A stretch of 23,042 nucleotides of DNA. It comes from DASXRC01 sp036506495 (GTDB lineage Bacteria; Actinomycetota; Actinomycetes; Mycobacteriales; Micromonosporaceae). The notes below the pieces were generated by a model. The model was not told where the DNA came from. It ran no database searches and was given only the letters and a program-made list of their open reading frames with translations. A program made the position numbers and the translations under genes. The stretch covers positions 1-23,042 of the forward strand of contig DASXRQ010000262.1 of NCBI GenBank assembly GCA_036506495.1, in the 5' to 3' direction. Of the stretch, positions 1-5,843 are shown piece by piece (the stretch's first letter is position 1; each line of letters starts with the position of its first letter).

Positions 1-49
1 CGGCGAATCGGATGACCACTCGATCCAGTTGACGGACCTTCTTGGTCAC
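1..49 (-). CDS. korA: 2-oxoacid:ferredoxin oxidoreductase alpha subunit, N-terminal fragment (cut by window edge)
   Basis: Only the first 16 codons are inside the window; the gene continues beyond position 1. The minus strand reads MTKKVRQLDRVVIRFA from a GTG start at 49. A complete AAGGAGG Shine-Dalgarno at 59-65 lies 9 nt upstream. From memory this matches the start of actinobacterial KorA, which continues with GDSGDGMQLTG. KorA pairs with KorB in the cytoplasm as a CoA- and thiamine-diphosphate-dependent 2-oxoglutarate synthase or oxidase that reduces ferredoxin. The call rests on 16 residues plus the strong ribosome binding site. Another gene beginning with the same peptide cannot be excluded. 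Confidence 0.75.
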   Translation of the reverse strand, partial: MTKKVRQLDRVVIRFA

Positions 50-58
50 GTGTGCTGT

Positions 59-65
59 CCTCCTT
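59..65 (-). promoter_or_regulatory. Strong Shine-Dalgarno for korA
   Basis: The minus strand reads AAGGAGG, fully complementary to the 16S rRNA 3' end, with 9 nt to the GTG at 49. It fixes the start of the truncated gene at the window edge. Confidence 0.75.
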
Positions 66-145
66 GGCGGCCGGCGGCTGCGGGTTGCACGCGGTGGGCC
101 GGCCCCGCTTCTTCCTACACCTCATGAGCCTACGTCGGGAGCCCC

Positions 146-170
146 GGCCGGCCCTGTCGCGGGGCCGACC
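146..170 (-). terminator. Hairpin terminator after the sigma/anti-sigma-like operon
   Basis: On the minus strand a 9-bp stem (one G-U pair; arms 162-170 and 146-154) closes a 7-nt loop. It starts 11 nt past the stop of the 181-1413 gene. There is no U tract, which is common for GC-rich actinobacterial terminators. Its position between that operon and korA supports termination, but function is inferred. Confidence 0.5.
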
Positions 171-180
171 GTTTGCTAGA

Positions 181-1413
181 TCATCTCTGGAAATACGACC
201 CGTTCCAGGTGTACGCCTGATCCAGCACCAGGCCGCCGTCGATGGGTGCCCCGCTCAACGTCAGAATCCCACGGGCGTACGCCCACCGGGCCAGTTGCAT
301 CCGATCCGGCGGGCGTACGGCGTCGAGCGCGCGGTACCCATCCCCGGCCCGTTGGAGCACGACAGCCGCGGTCACCCAGTTCGCTGGGGCGCCGGTCGGT
401 CGGTCGCAGGTGATCGCCGTGAGCAGCGACCGGTGCCCGGTCCCGCCGAGATCGACCCAGTGCACAAGATCATCCGGTGCCGCCGGCTGTTGGAGGTCCC
501 AGCGGGCGCCGGCGGCGTCGACGGTGCCATCCGGGCCGAACTGCAGCGTCGCGGCCGGGCAGCCCATGGCATCCGCGACCGGACGTAGATCGACCTCCGG
601 GCCCGGACCGGTCGCGGCCGTCAGCGGCAGGAGCACGGCATCCACGTCGACCGAGGCGAACGCCGAGCCGCGCCAGCGGTACGCCGCGATGCGCCCCAGC
701 CGGTATCGCCAATCCGCGTACATCGGGTGGACGTCGGCATACAGGGCGCGATCGCGTACCCAGAACCCCGGATAGAGGCCGCCACGCGGTCCAACCCACC
801 CGAGCGCGACGAGCCGGTCACCGACCCGGGTGACCACCAACAGCTGGCCCTGCCCGTCGCCGCTGTCCTCGTTCGACGCCAGGCAGGCGCCGCCGAGCAC
901 CGCCTCCGGCCGGCCGTCGCCGGTCAGGTCCCCGTACTCGATCCGGTCGGTGTCGAGCGCGACCCGCGGACGGTCGCCCGCCAGACGCCCCCGGAACCGG
1001 ACGTCGCCGGACAGGCAGCCGGGGTGAGCGGGGAGCAGGATCGTCGCTTCGGACCAGTCGACCCGTGCGATCGGGTCGACGGCCGGCGCGACCGGCCACG
1101 GGCCGACCGAGTGGGTCGGCCGCGGCGACGAACCGGTCGCCGACCGGGTCGGGGTGGCCGCGGCCGATGTCGACGGCGTCGGGGTGGCCGCTGCCGACGT
1201 GAACGGCAGCGCGCCGCCGCGGGCCAGGTAGGCGCCGCAGAACACGATCGCGAGCGATGAGGCGGCCGCAACGAGCGCGGTGCTCGCGCGGCGAACCCGG
1301 CGTCGGTGGTCGCCCTGGACACGCACCCCACTCGGCGCCGGGGCCGCGACGTCGGTCCTGATCGCGTCCGCGAGGCCGCGAAGGGTGCGCTCAACGCCCC
1401 GCTGCTCAGCCAC
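181..1413 (-). CDS. Single-pass membrane protein with FG-GAP-like ectodomain; putative anti-sigma partner
   Basis: The 410-residue protein has a short basic cytoplasmic N-terminus (1-42), one membrane segment (about 43-64), a Ser/Thr/Pro-rich linker (about 73-103) and a roughly 300-residue outer domain. The outer domain holds an FG-GAP/VCBS-style calcium-loop motif, DLTGDGRPEAV, near 162-172, a related VDLGGTGHRS stretch, and several cysteines that could form disulfides. It starts 8 bp inside the end of the ECF sigma gene, so the two are translationally coupled. That arrangement is typical of sigma/anti-sigma pairs. No HxxxCxxC zinc anti-sigma motif is visible, so an anti-sigma role is inferred from topology and context only. 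It could instead be a target or sensor protein. Confidence 0.7.
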   Translation of the reverse strand: MAEQRGVERTLRGLADAIRTDVAAPAPSGVRVQGDHRRRVRRASTALVAAASSLAIVFCGAYLARGGALPFTSAAATPTPSTSAAATPTRSATGSSPRPTHSVGPWPVAPAVDPIARVDWSEATILLPAHPGCLSGDVRFRGRLAGDRPRVALDTDRIEYGDLTGDGRPEAVLGGACLASNEDSGDGQGQLLVVTRVGDRLVALGWVGPRGGLYPGFWVRDRALYADVHPMYADWRYRLGRIAAYRWRGSAFASVDVDAVLLPLTAATGPGPEVDLRPVADAMGCPAATLQFGPDGTVDAAGARWDLQQPAAPDDLVHWVDLGGTGHRSLLTAITCDRPTGAPANWVTAAVVLQRAGDGYRALDAVRPPDRMQLARWAYARGILTLSGAPIDGGLVLDQAYTWNGSYFQR

Positions 1414-1963
1414 GACCGGTCACCTGTTCGCGGTCGATCTCGTCGAGGTGTGCGGCGAGGGCGGCGCGGCCGCGGAAGAGCCACGACTTGACTGTGCCGG
1501 CGGGCGCGCCCATCTCGTGGGCGACATCGGCGACGGCGAGGTCCAGGATGTAGTGCAGCACCACCGCCTGCCGCTGGTCTACTGGCAGCGCCCTCAGTGC
1601 TGTCACGATCGCCACGTGGTCGGGGCCGAGCCCCGGCACGTCGACGTGCCGCGTCCGGCGGTCCTGCGCGTGCACCACCTTCACGTGCCGCCAGCGCGAC
1701 AGCGCCAGGTTGACCACCACGCGGCGTACCCACGCGGCCGGGTTCTCGTAGCGCGCGACCGCCGCCCACCGCTGCCACGCCCGGCAGAACGCCTCCTGGC
1801 AGAGGTCCTGGGCCTCGGCCAGGTCGGCGGTGTGCGCGAACGCGACGGCGAGCAGATCCGCGAAGCTGGCCTGATAGAAGGCGTCGAACTCGGCGACCGC
1901 GGCATCAGCTGCCGCGGCGTTGGCCGCGGTTCTGCGCGGGCGCTCGGGAGCGAGCACGCTCAT
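1406..1963 (-). CDS. ECF RNA polymerase sigma factor, SigE family
   Basis: This is a 185-residue group-4 sigma factor. Region 2 is recognisable around FADLLAVAFAHTADLAEAQD and QEAFCRAWQRW. Region 4 contains ALRALPVDQRQAVVLHYIL, followed by a helix-turn-helix, DVAHEMGAPAGTVKSWLFRG. The protein directs RNA polymerase to a small regulon, usually in answer to an envelope signal. The frame stays open to an ATG at 2011. I prefer the ATG at 1963 because a GGGAGG lies just upstream, although its spacing is tight, and the extra 16 residues look non-conserved. The last 8 bp overlap the next gene, the likely cognate regulator. No clear autoregulatory ECF promoter was recognised in 1964-2062. Confidence 0.88.
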   Translation of the reverse strand: MSVLAPERPRRTAANAAAADAAVAEFDAFYQASFADLLAVAFAHTADLAEAQDLCQEAFCRAWQRWAAVARYENPAAWVRRVVVNLALSRWRHVKVVHAQDRRTRHVDVPGLGPDHVAIVTALRALPVDQRQAVVLHYILDLAVADVAHEMGAPAGTVKSWLFRGRAALAAHLDEIDREQVTGRG

Positions 1964-2034
1964 GCCTCCCACACGCGGTGCCGGCAGGCGCGGTTGCGAA
2001 TGCCGGGCCATCGAGTGTGGCGCTCAGCGTCAAG

Positions 2035-2060
2035 CCGCAAGCCGGAGCAGTAGGCTGCGG
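2035..2060 (+). promoter_or_regulatory. Hairpin carrying GGAG in its loop, before the nuoA-like start
   Basis: CCGC-A-AGCC (2035-2043) can pair with GGCT-GCGG (2053-2060), with one bulged A. The loop holds GGAG (2044-2047). Linearly this Shine-Dalgarno is about 15 nt from the GTG at 2063, which is too far, but the folded stem would bring it close. Function is speculative. Confidence 0.25.
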
Positions 2061-2062
2061 TC

Positions 2063-2440
2063 GTGGGCGGCTATCTCGGCTCGTACGCGACGCTCGGCCT
2101 GCTGCTGCTCGTCGGTGCGGCGTTCTTCGGCGGCGCGTTCGGTGCGAACCGGTTGCTCCGTCCGGCCAGGCCCGCGGAGCCGCCGGGCAAGCGTACGACG
2201 TACGAGTGCGGGCTCGACCCGGTCGGCCACGACTGGGCGCAGGCCCAGATCCGCTACTACGTGTACGCGTACCTCTACGTGCTCTTCGCCGTGGAGAGCG
2301 TGTTCCTGTTTCCCTGGGCCGTGGTGTTCGACCGCCCCGGCTTCGGCCTGACCACGGTCGTCGAGATGGGCATCTTCGTCGCGGTCCTGGCCCTGGGCAT
2401 CCTGTACGCGTGGCGCAAGCGCGTCCTGCGCTGGACGTAG
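2063..2440 (+). CDS. nuoA: Orphan NADH-quinone oxidoreductase subunit A-like protein
   Basis: The 125-residue protein has three predicted membrane helices (about 8-30, 63-87 and 98-116), the usual size and topology of NuoA/NdhC, a membrane-arm subunit of complex I. The loop motif YECGLDPVG (47-55) and the second-helix motif YYVYAYLYVLFAVESVFLFP are family hallmarks. Helix 2 normally carries F-D-x-E; here it reads FAVE (75-78), so the conserved Asp (E. coli NuoA Asp79) is Ala while the Glu is kept. No other nuo gene is nearby: the gene is alone, 2 bp tail to tail from folP2-like. The start is GTG. It may assemble into the main complex I as a paralogue or do something else; neither is shown. 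Confidence 0.85.
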   Translation: MGGYLGSYATLGLLLLVGAAFFGGAFGANRLLRPARPAEPPGKRTTYECGLDPVGHDWAQAQIRYYVYAYLYVLFAVESVFLFPWAVVFDRPGFGLTTVVEMGIFVAVLALGILYAWRKRVLRWT

Positions 2441-2442
2441 GG

Positions 2443-3321
2443 CTACGCCAGACCGCGGCGGGCCACGGCGGGCGCCCGGTCGCCACGCACCGAGGCCACC
2501 ACGTCGAGCACCCGGCGCGTCTCACGCACCTGATGCGCGCGGAACAGCCGGGCTCCCGACCACGCCGACAGTGCGGTCGCGGCGAGCGTCCCCTCCAGCC
2601 GGTCGTCGACGGGCACGTCCAGGGTCTCGCCGACGAAGTCCTTGTTTGACAGCGCCACGAGCACGGGCCAGCCGGTGGCCACGAGCTCGTCGAGGCGCCG
2701 GGTGATCTCCAGTGAATGCCGCGTGTTCTTGCCGAAGTCGTGCGCCGGGTCGACCACGATCCCATCCGGGCGTACGCCCTGGTCCAGTGCCTGGTCGGCC
2801 AGCCTCGTCACGGTCCTGATCACCTCCGCCACGACGTCGGCGAAGGCGGCGCGGTGCGGGCGGGTCCGCGGCGGCAGCCCGCCGGCGTGCGAGCAGACGA
2901 GACCGGCGCCGGTTCGGGCCGCGACCTCCGCAAGCCCTGGATCCGGTCCTCCCCAGGTGTCGTTGATCAGGTCGGCGCCGGCGGCGACCGCCTCCGCGGC
3001 GACTCCGGACCGCCACGTGTCGATGGAGATCACAACATCGGGGAACTCCTCCCGCACCGCGGCGACGGTGGCGACGGTGCGGCGTACCTCCTCGGCCTCG
3101 TCCACCTCGTCGCCCGGTCCGGCCTTGACGCCGCCGATGTCGATGATGTCCGCACCGTCGGCGACCGCCCGTTCGACGGCCCGGAGCGCAGCGTCGGCGG
3201 CGAAGGTCGACCCGCGATCGAAGAACGAGTCCGGCGTGCGGTTCACGATCGCCATCACGGCCAGCTCCGACGGCTCAAACGTGCGCCGACCCAGACGCAG
3301 CGGCGTTTGTGATCGTTCCAT
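2443..3321 (-). CDS. folP2: Dihydropteroate synthase-like protein, FolP2 type
   Basis: The 292-residue protein has a TIM-barrel DHPS fold and closely resembles mycobacterial FolP2 as I recall it. Diagnostic stretches are IVNRTPDSFFDRG (25-37), DIGGVKAGPG (61-70), INDTWGG (119-125), SHAGGLPPRTRP (144-155) and DPAHDFGKN (191-199). In true DHPS these correspond to NVTPDSFSDGG, GGESTRPG, NDVSGG, MHMRG and DPGIGFGK, so several pterin/pABA-site residues are changed. Mycobacterial FolP2 is reported to lack DHPS activity, so a different reaction is likely. The ATG at 3321 is preceded by AGAGGAA at suitable spacing. The frame stays open upstream to 3651, but that part is antisense to the DivIVA-domain gene and was rejected. 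Confidence 0.88.
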   Translation of the reverse strand: MERSQTPLRLGRRTFEPSELAVMAIVNRTPDSFFDRGSTFAADAALRAVERAVADGADIIDIGGVKAGPGDEVDEAEEVRRTVATVAAVREEFPDVVISIDTWRSGVAAEAVAAGADLINDTWGGPDPGLAEVAARTGAGLVCSHAGGLPPRTRPHRAAFADVVAEVIRTVTRLADQALDQGVRPDGIVVDPAHDFGKNTRHSLEITRRLDELVATGWPVLVALSNKDFVGETLDVPVDDRLEGTLAATALSAWSGARLFRAHQVRETRRVLDVVASVRGDRAPAVARRGLA

Positions 3322-3341
3322 CGCTTCCTCTCCGGACGCAT

Positions 3342-3389
3342 ACGGCGCCCCACCCGCGGGTGGCGGGTTCGCCCACCCCGAGGCGCCGT
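3342..3389. promoter_or_regulatory. Nested dyads in the divergent folP2 / DivIVA-domain intergenic region
   Basis: Between divergent starts at 3321 and 3404 lie 8-bp inverted arms ACGGCGCC (3342-3349) and GGCGCCGT (3382-3389). They enclose a perfect 12-bp palindrome, CACCCGCGGGTG (3351-3362). A second local stem (GGGTGG with CCACCC) is also possible. The position suits a shared operator, but the composition is GC-rich and some symmetry is expected by chance. Confidence 0.35.
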
Positions 3390-3403
3390 GCCACGATCGG
3401 CCC

Positions 3404-3994
3404 ATGGGCCAGTATCTGCTCGCACTCGTCGCGGCGTTGGTCGTCGGCGCGGTCATCTTCGGCATCGCCGTGCTGGTGACCGGCTCCGACTCCGGGCTGG
3501 GCCGGGTGGAGCCCGACAGTCGGGCGACGCCGCTGCCGGGCACGCGTCCGCTGGAGGAACGCGACATCGACGATGTCCGTTTCGACAGAGTGCTGCGGGG
3601 GTACCGCATGGCCCAGGTCGACGCCGCCCTTCGCCGCGCGGCGTACGACATTGGCTACAAGGACGAGCTGATCGGTGTGCTGGAGTCGGAGGTCGCGGCG
3701 TTGCGCGAGGGGCGGATGTCCGACGCCGAGGTGCTCCGACGCGCCCGAGAGGCCTCGCTCGCGCCGACCGGGTCGCCGGGCGGCTCCGGGCCCTCCAACG
3801 GGTACGCCGGGCAGCCACCGGCCACCGTCGACACTCCGGCCACGGTCGCCGCGGCGGCCGAGGACGACGGGGATGCCCGCGTCGTCGGAGAGCTCCCACC
3901 CGTGGAAGATCAGGAGCCCGGCGACGGGGAGCGGACGCCGGACACCTCGGCCGGTGCGGTGGACGCGGCGGCCAGCCCGCCGGAGCGGGCATGA
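3404..3994 (+). CDS. Membrane-anchored DivIVA-domain protein
   Basis: The 196-residue protein has an N-terminal membrane segment (about 4-26, LLALVAALVVGAVIFGIAVL), then a DivIVA-type motif, VRFDRVLRGYRMAQVDAAL, and a short helical stretch (DELIGVLESEVAALREG) likely to coil. The C-terminus is long, acidic, Pro/Ala/Gly-rich and low-complexity. DivIVA-domain proteins recognise curved membranes at poles and septa and recruit growth machinery. The ATG at 3404 gives the membrane helix at the very N-terminus. It diverges from folP2-like and overlaps the next start by 4 bp (ATGA). In M. tuberculosis the gene before tagA (Rv1209) is, as I recall, of the same type. The partner is unknown. Confidence 0.82.
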   Translation: MGQYLLALVAALVVGAVIFGIAVLVTGSDSGLGRVEPDSRATPLPGTRPLEERDIDDVRFDRVLRGYRMAQVDAALRRAAYDIGYKDELIGVLESEVAALREGRMSDAEVLRRAREASLAPTGSPGGSGPSNGYAGQPPATVDTPATVAAAAEDDGDARVVGELPPVEDQEPGDGERTPDTSAGAVDAAASPPERA

Positions 3995-4488
3995 CCGACC
4001 GGGATGCGGGCGCCGAGTTTCGCGATGCGGCGCAGCCGGGCGCGGCCGAGGTTACCGCGACAGTGATCGTCAACGCGCCCGCGCGGCGCGTGTTCGAGGC
4101 GTTCACAACGTGGGAGCGACAGTCCGACTGGATCCCGTTCACGACCGTGCGGGTGGTCTCCGGCGACGGTGGCGAGGGCACCGTGATCGAGGCGGTTACG
4201 GCGGTCGGTCCGGCGATCCTCCGCGACGAGATGCAGGTCACCCGGGTGGACCCGCCGTACGAGGTGCGGGTCGTACATACCGGTCGGCTCCTGCGCGGGC
4301 CCGGGGTGCTGCGCTGCACCGCCATGGACCATGACCGGACGCAGGTGGTCTGGCACGAGTGGTTCCACCTACCGGGCGGTGTCGCCGGCCGGGTCGCGTG
4401 GCCGCTGCTGTGGCCGGGCTCGAAGGTGGGGCTCACCCAGGCGCTCCGGAGGTTCGGCCGGCTGGTCGAGGCGGGCCAACTGCCGTAG
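3991..4488 (+). CDS. SRPBCC (START/Bet v 1-like) family protein
   Basis: The 165-residue protein has the helix-grip pattern of polyketide cyclase/dehydrase-like SRPBCC proteins. A leading strand (TATVIVNAPARRVFEAFTTW) is followed by WIPFTTVRVVSG, then strands ending in TQVVWHEWFHLP, then a long C-terminal helix (GLTQALRRFGRLVEAG). Such proteins bind hydrophobic ligands or act as cyclases; no ligand can be inferred. It is translationally coupled to the DivIVA-domain gene (ATGA overlap), so the two probably act together or are co-expressed. The transcript may end at the hairpin repeat 21 bp downstream. Confidence 0.82.
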   Translation: MTDRDAGAEFRDAAQPGAAEVTATVIVNAPARRVFEAFTTWERQSDWIPFTTVRVVSGDGGEGTVIEAVTAVGPAILRDEMQVTRVDPPYEVRVVHTGRLLRGPGVLRCTAMDHDRTQVVWHEWFHLPGGVAGRVAWPLLWPGSKVGLTQALRRFGRLVEAGQLP

Positions 4489-4508
4489 CGCGGCACGTCC
4501 GCACCCGG

Positions 4509-4570
4509 GTCGATCTAGGGCGAATTCTGGTTAGTTGACCTCCAACAACCAGAATTCGCCCTAGATCGAC
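4509..4570. repeat. 62-bp near-perfect hairpin element, unusually AT-rich
   Basis: Arms 4509-4532 and 4547-4570 are perfect 24-nt inverted repeats. Past one unpaired A (4533), the stem continues for 4 bp (4534-4537 with 4543-4546) around the 5-nt loop ACCTC (4538-4542). Each arm contains GAATTC and CTAG, far more AT-rich than the surroundings. It sits between the SRPBCC gene (stop 4488) and tagA (start 4615). It could terminate transcription in both directions, but there is no T tract. A perfect 24-bp stem with distinct composition looks more like a dispersed palindromic (REP/MITE-like) element. Confidence 0.9.
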
Positions 4571-4614
4571 GAGGGAGAGGGTGGAAGTCGGACCCGCGGC
4601 CTAGGTTGGTCGGC

Positions 4615-5184
4615 GTGAGTGATCTGGTGATCGGCCCCGACGGGCTGGCACGCTGTGCGTGGGCCGCACGCACGCCGGAGTACGCCGCCTACCACGACGA
4701 GGAGTGGGGCCGGCCGCTGCGCACCGACGACGGACTGTTCGAGCGGCTCACCCTGGAGGCGTTCCAGTCCGGGCTGTCCTGGCTGACAATCCTGCGCAAG
4801 CGCGAGGCGTTCCGCGCGGCGTTTGACCGGTTCCACATCGCGACCATCGCGAAGTTCACCGAGCGGGACGTCAGCCGGTTGATGGCCGACGCCGGCATCG
4901 TCCGCAACCGAGCCAAGATCGATGCAGCGATCGCCAACGCCCGGGTGGCGGCCGACCTGCCCGAGGGCCTCGCTGCGCTGCTCTGGGGCTTCGCGCCGGC
5001 CGCGCGCAAGCGCCGGCCGCGCAGCTTCGCCGAGGTGCCGTCGGTGACCCCGGAGTCGACCGCGATGGCCAAGGACCTCCGCAGGCGCGGCTTCCGGTTT
5101 GTCGGCCCGACCACGGCGTACGCGCTGATGCAGGCCACGGGCATGGTCGACGACCATCTGGCCGGGTGCCACGTGGTGAGATGA
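4615..5184 (+). CDS. tagA: DNA-3-methyladenine glycosylase I (TAG)
   Basis: The 189-residue enzyme excises 3-methyladenine from alkylated DNA, the first step of base-excision repair. The zinc snap of E. coli Tag (Cys4, His17, His175, Cys179) is complete as Cys14, His27, His181 and Cys185. The base-recognition residues Glu38 and Trp46 correspond to Glu48 and Trp56 in EAFQSGLSWLTILRKR. The motif YHDEEWGRPL (26-35) is typical. I chose the GTG at 4615 over the TTG at 4606 because it gives MSDLVIGPDG and the family length. It starts 44 bp after the hairpin repeat and is followed after 4 bp by an unknown gene. The tagA/DUF3117 neighbourhood is conserved with M. tuberculosis Rv1210-Rv1211. Confidence 0.95.
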   Translation: MSDLVIGPDGLARCAWAARTPEYAAYHDEEWGRPLRTDDGLFERLTLEAFQSGLSWLTILRKREAFRAAFDRFHIATIAKFTERDVSRLMADAGIVRNRAKIDAAIANARVAADLPEGLAALLWGFAPAARKRRPRSFAEVPSVTPESTAMAKDLRRRGFRFVGPTTAYALMQATGMVDDHLAGCHVVR

Positions 5185-5188
5185 GGCC

Positions 5189-5776
5189 ATGGCGCACTGG
5201 GCGGTGGTCATCGGCGACGAGCGGTTCGAGGCCGAGCGGCTGTTCCACCACGACGCGCTGCAGCTGACCGGGCTCGACGCCGGCCCGCGCCATCCGCGCC
5301 CGGGCGACGAGGTGCTCGTGGTCGCCGGGGCGCGGACGCCCGTCGTGGTGGCGCTGGGCCGCGTGGCCCCGCCCGGAGCCGCCCGTGATCCGGAGGACAC
5401 GCCGGATCCCGACGACCCGGAGGCCGACGACGCCGCCCCACTGACCATCGCGTACACCCGTAGGAACTTCGACACGCCGGCACCGGCGGACGGCCTCACG
5501 TTCGACGGGCCGGTCACTCCGGTGGACCCGACGGACTACCGCCGCCTCGCCGACGCGCTGGCCCCGGCGGCCGCCCCCCGCACGTGGTTCGTCAGCGTGG
5601 ATCTGCCGATCGAGGCCGATTCGCCGGCGGAGGCGGTACGCCACTTCTGGTCATACGTGATGGAACTCGGGCCGCGCGAGCTGCCCGCGTTTGTGTCTCC
5701 GGCCGACGACGAGCTGGCGATGCAGGCGTACGTGCTCGGCGAGCAGACGAACCTCGACCCAGAAGACGAAGACTAA
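5189..5776 (+). CDS. Conserved-looking hypothetical protein, possible PUA/EVE-like N-terminus
   Basis: I do not recognise this 195-residue protein. The N-terminal 60 residues (HWAVVIGDERFEAERLF, GDEVLVVAG, PVVVALGRV) have a strand pattern reminiscent of EVE/PUA-like barrels, but this is a weak resemblance. A Pro/Asp-rich acidic linker (about 62-90) follows, then an alpha/beta segment containing TWFVSVDLPIEADSPAEAVRHFWSYV, which reads like an amphipathic strand-helix module. The C-terminus is acidic (DPEDED). There is no membrane segment or signal peptide. Start ATG 5189 lies 4 bp after the tagA stop with GAGG close upstream, so it is co-transcribed and probably coupled with tagA. Function unknown. 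Confidence 0.75.
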   Translation: MAHWAVVIGDERFEAERLFHHDALQLTGLDAGPRHPRPGDEVLVVAGARTPVVVALGRVAPPGAARDPEDTPDPDDPEADDAAPLTIAYTRRNFDTPAPADGLTFDGPVTPVDPTDYRRLADALAPAAAPRTWFVSVDLPIEADSPAEAVRHFWSYVMELGPRELPAFVSPADDELAMQAYVLGEQTNLDPEDED

Positions 5777-5808
5777 ATCGGAACTCAGGTCGATCTCCGC
5801 CGAGGTTA

Positions 5809-5827
5809 ACCCGGGCCGCTACCGGGT
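5809..5827. terminator. Weak bidirectional hairpin between convergent genes
   Basis: ACCCGG (5809-5814) and CCGGGT (5822-5827) form a 6-bp stem with a 7-nt loop in the 67-bp gap between the plus-strand hypothetical gene and paaG on minus. Position suggests termination; the short stem and absence of a T run keep confidence low. Confidence 0.3.
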
Positions 5828-5843
5828 CGATTACTGCCTGCGA

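Noticed and set aside
2642..3403. Upstream extension of the DivIVA-domain frame
   Set aside because: It is antisense to folP2-like; the true protein starts with the membrane helix at 3404.
3322..3651. N-terminal extension of the folP2-like frame
   Set aside because: It is antisense to the DivIVA-domain gene, is Ser/Arg-rich and has no family similarity. The ATG at 3321 has a good Shine-Dalgarno.
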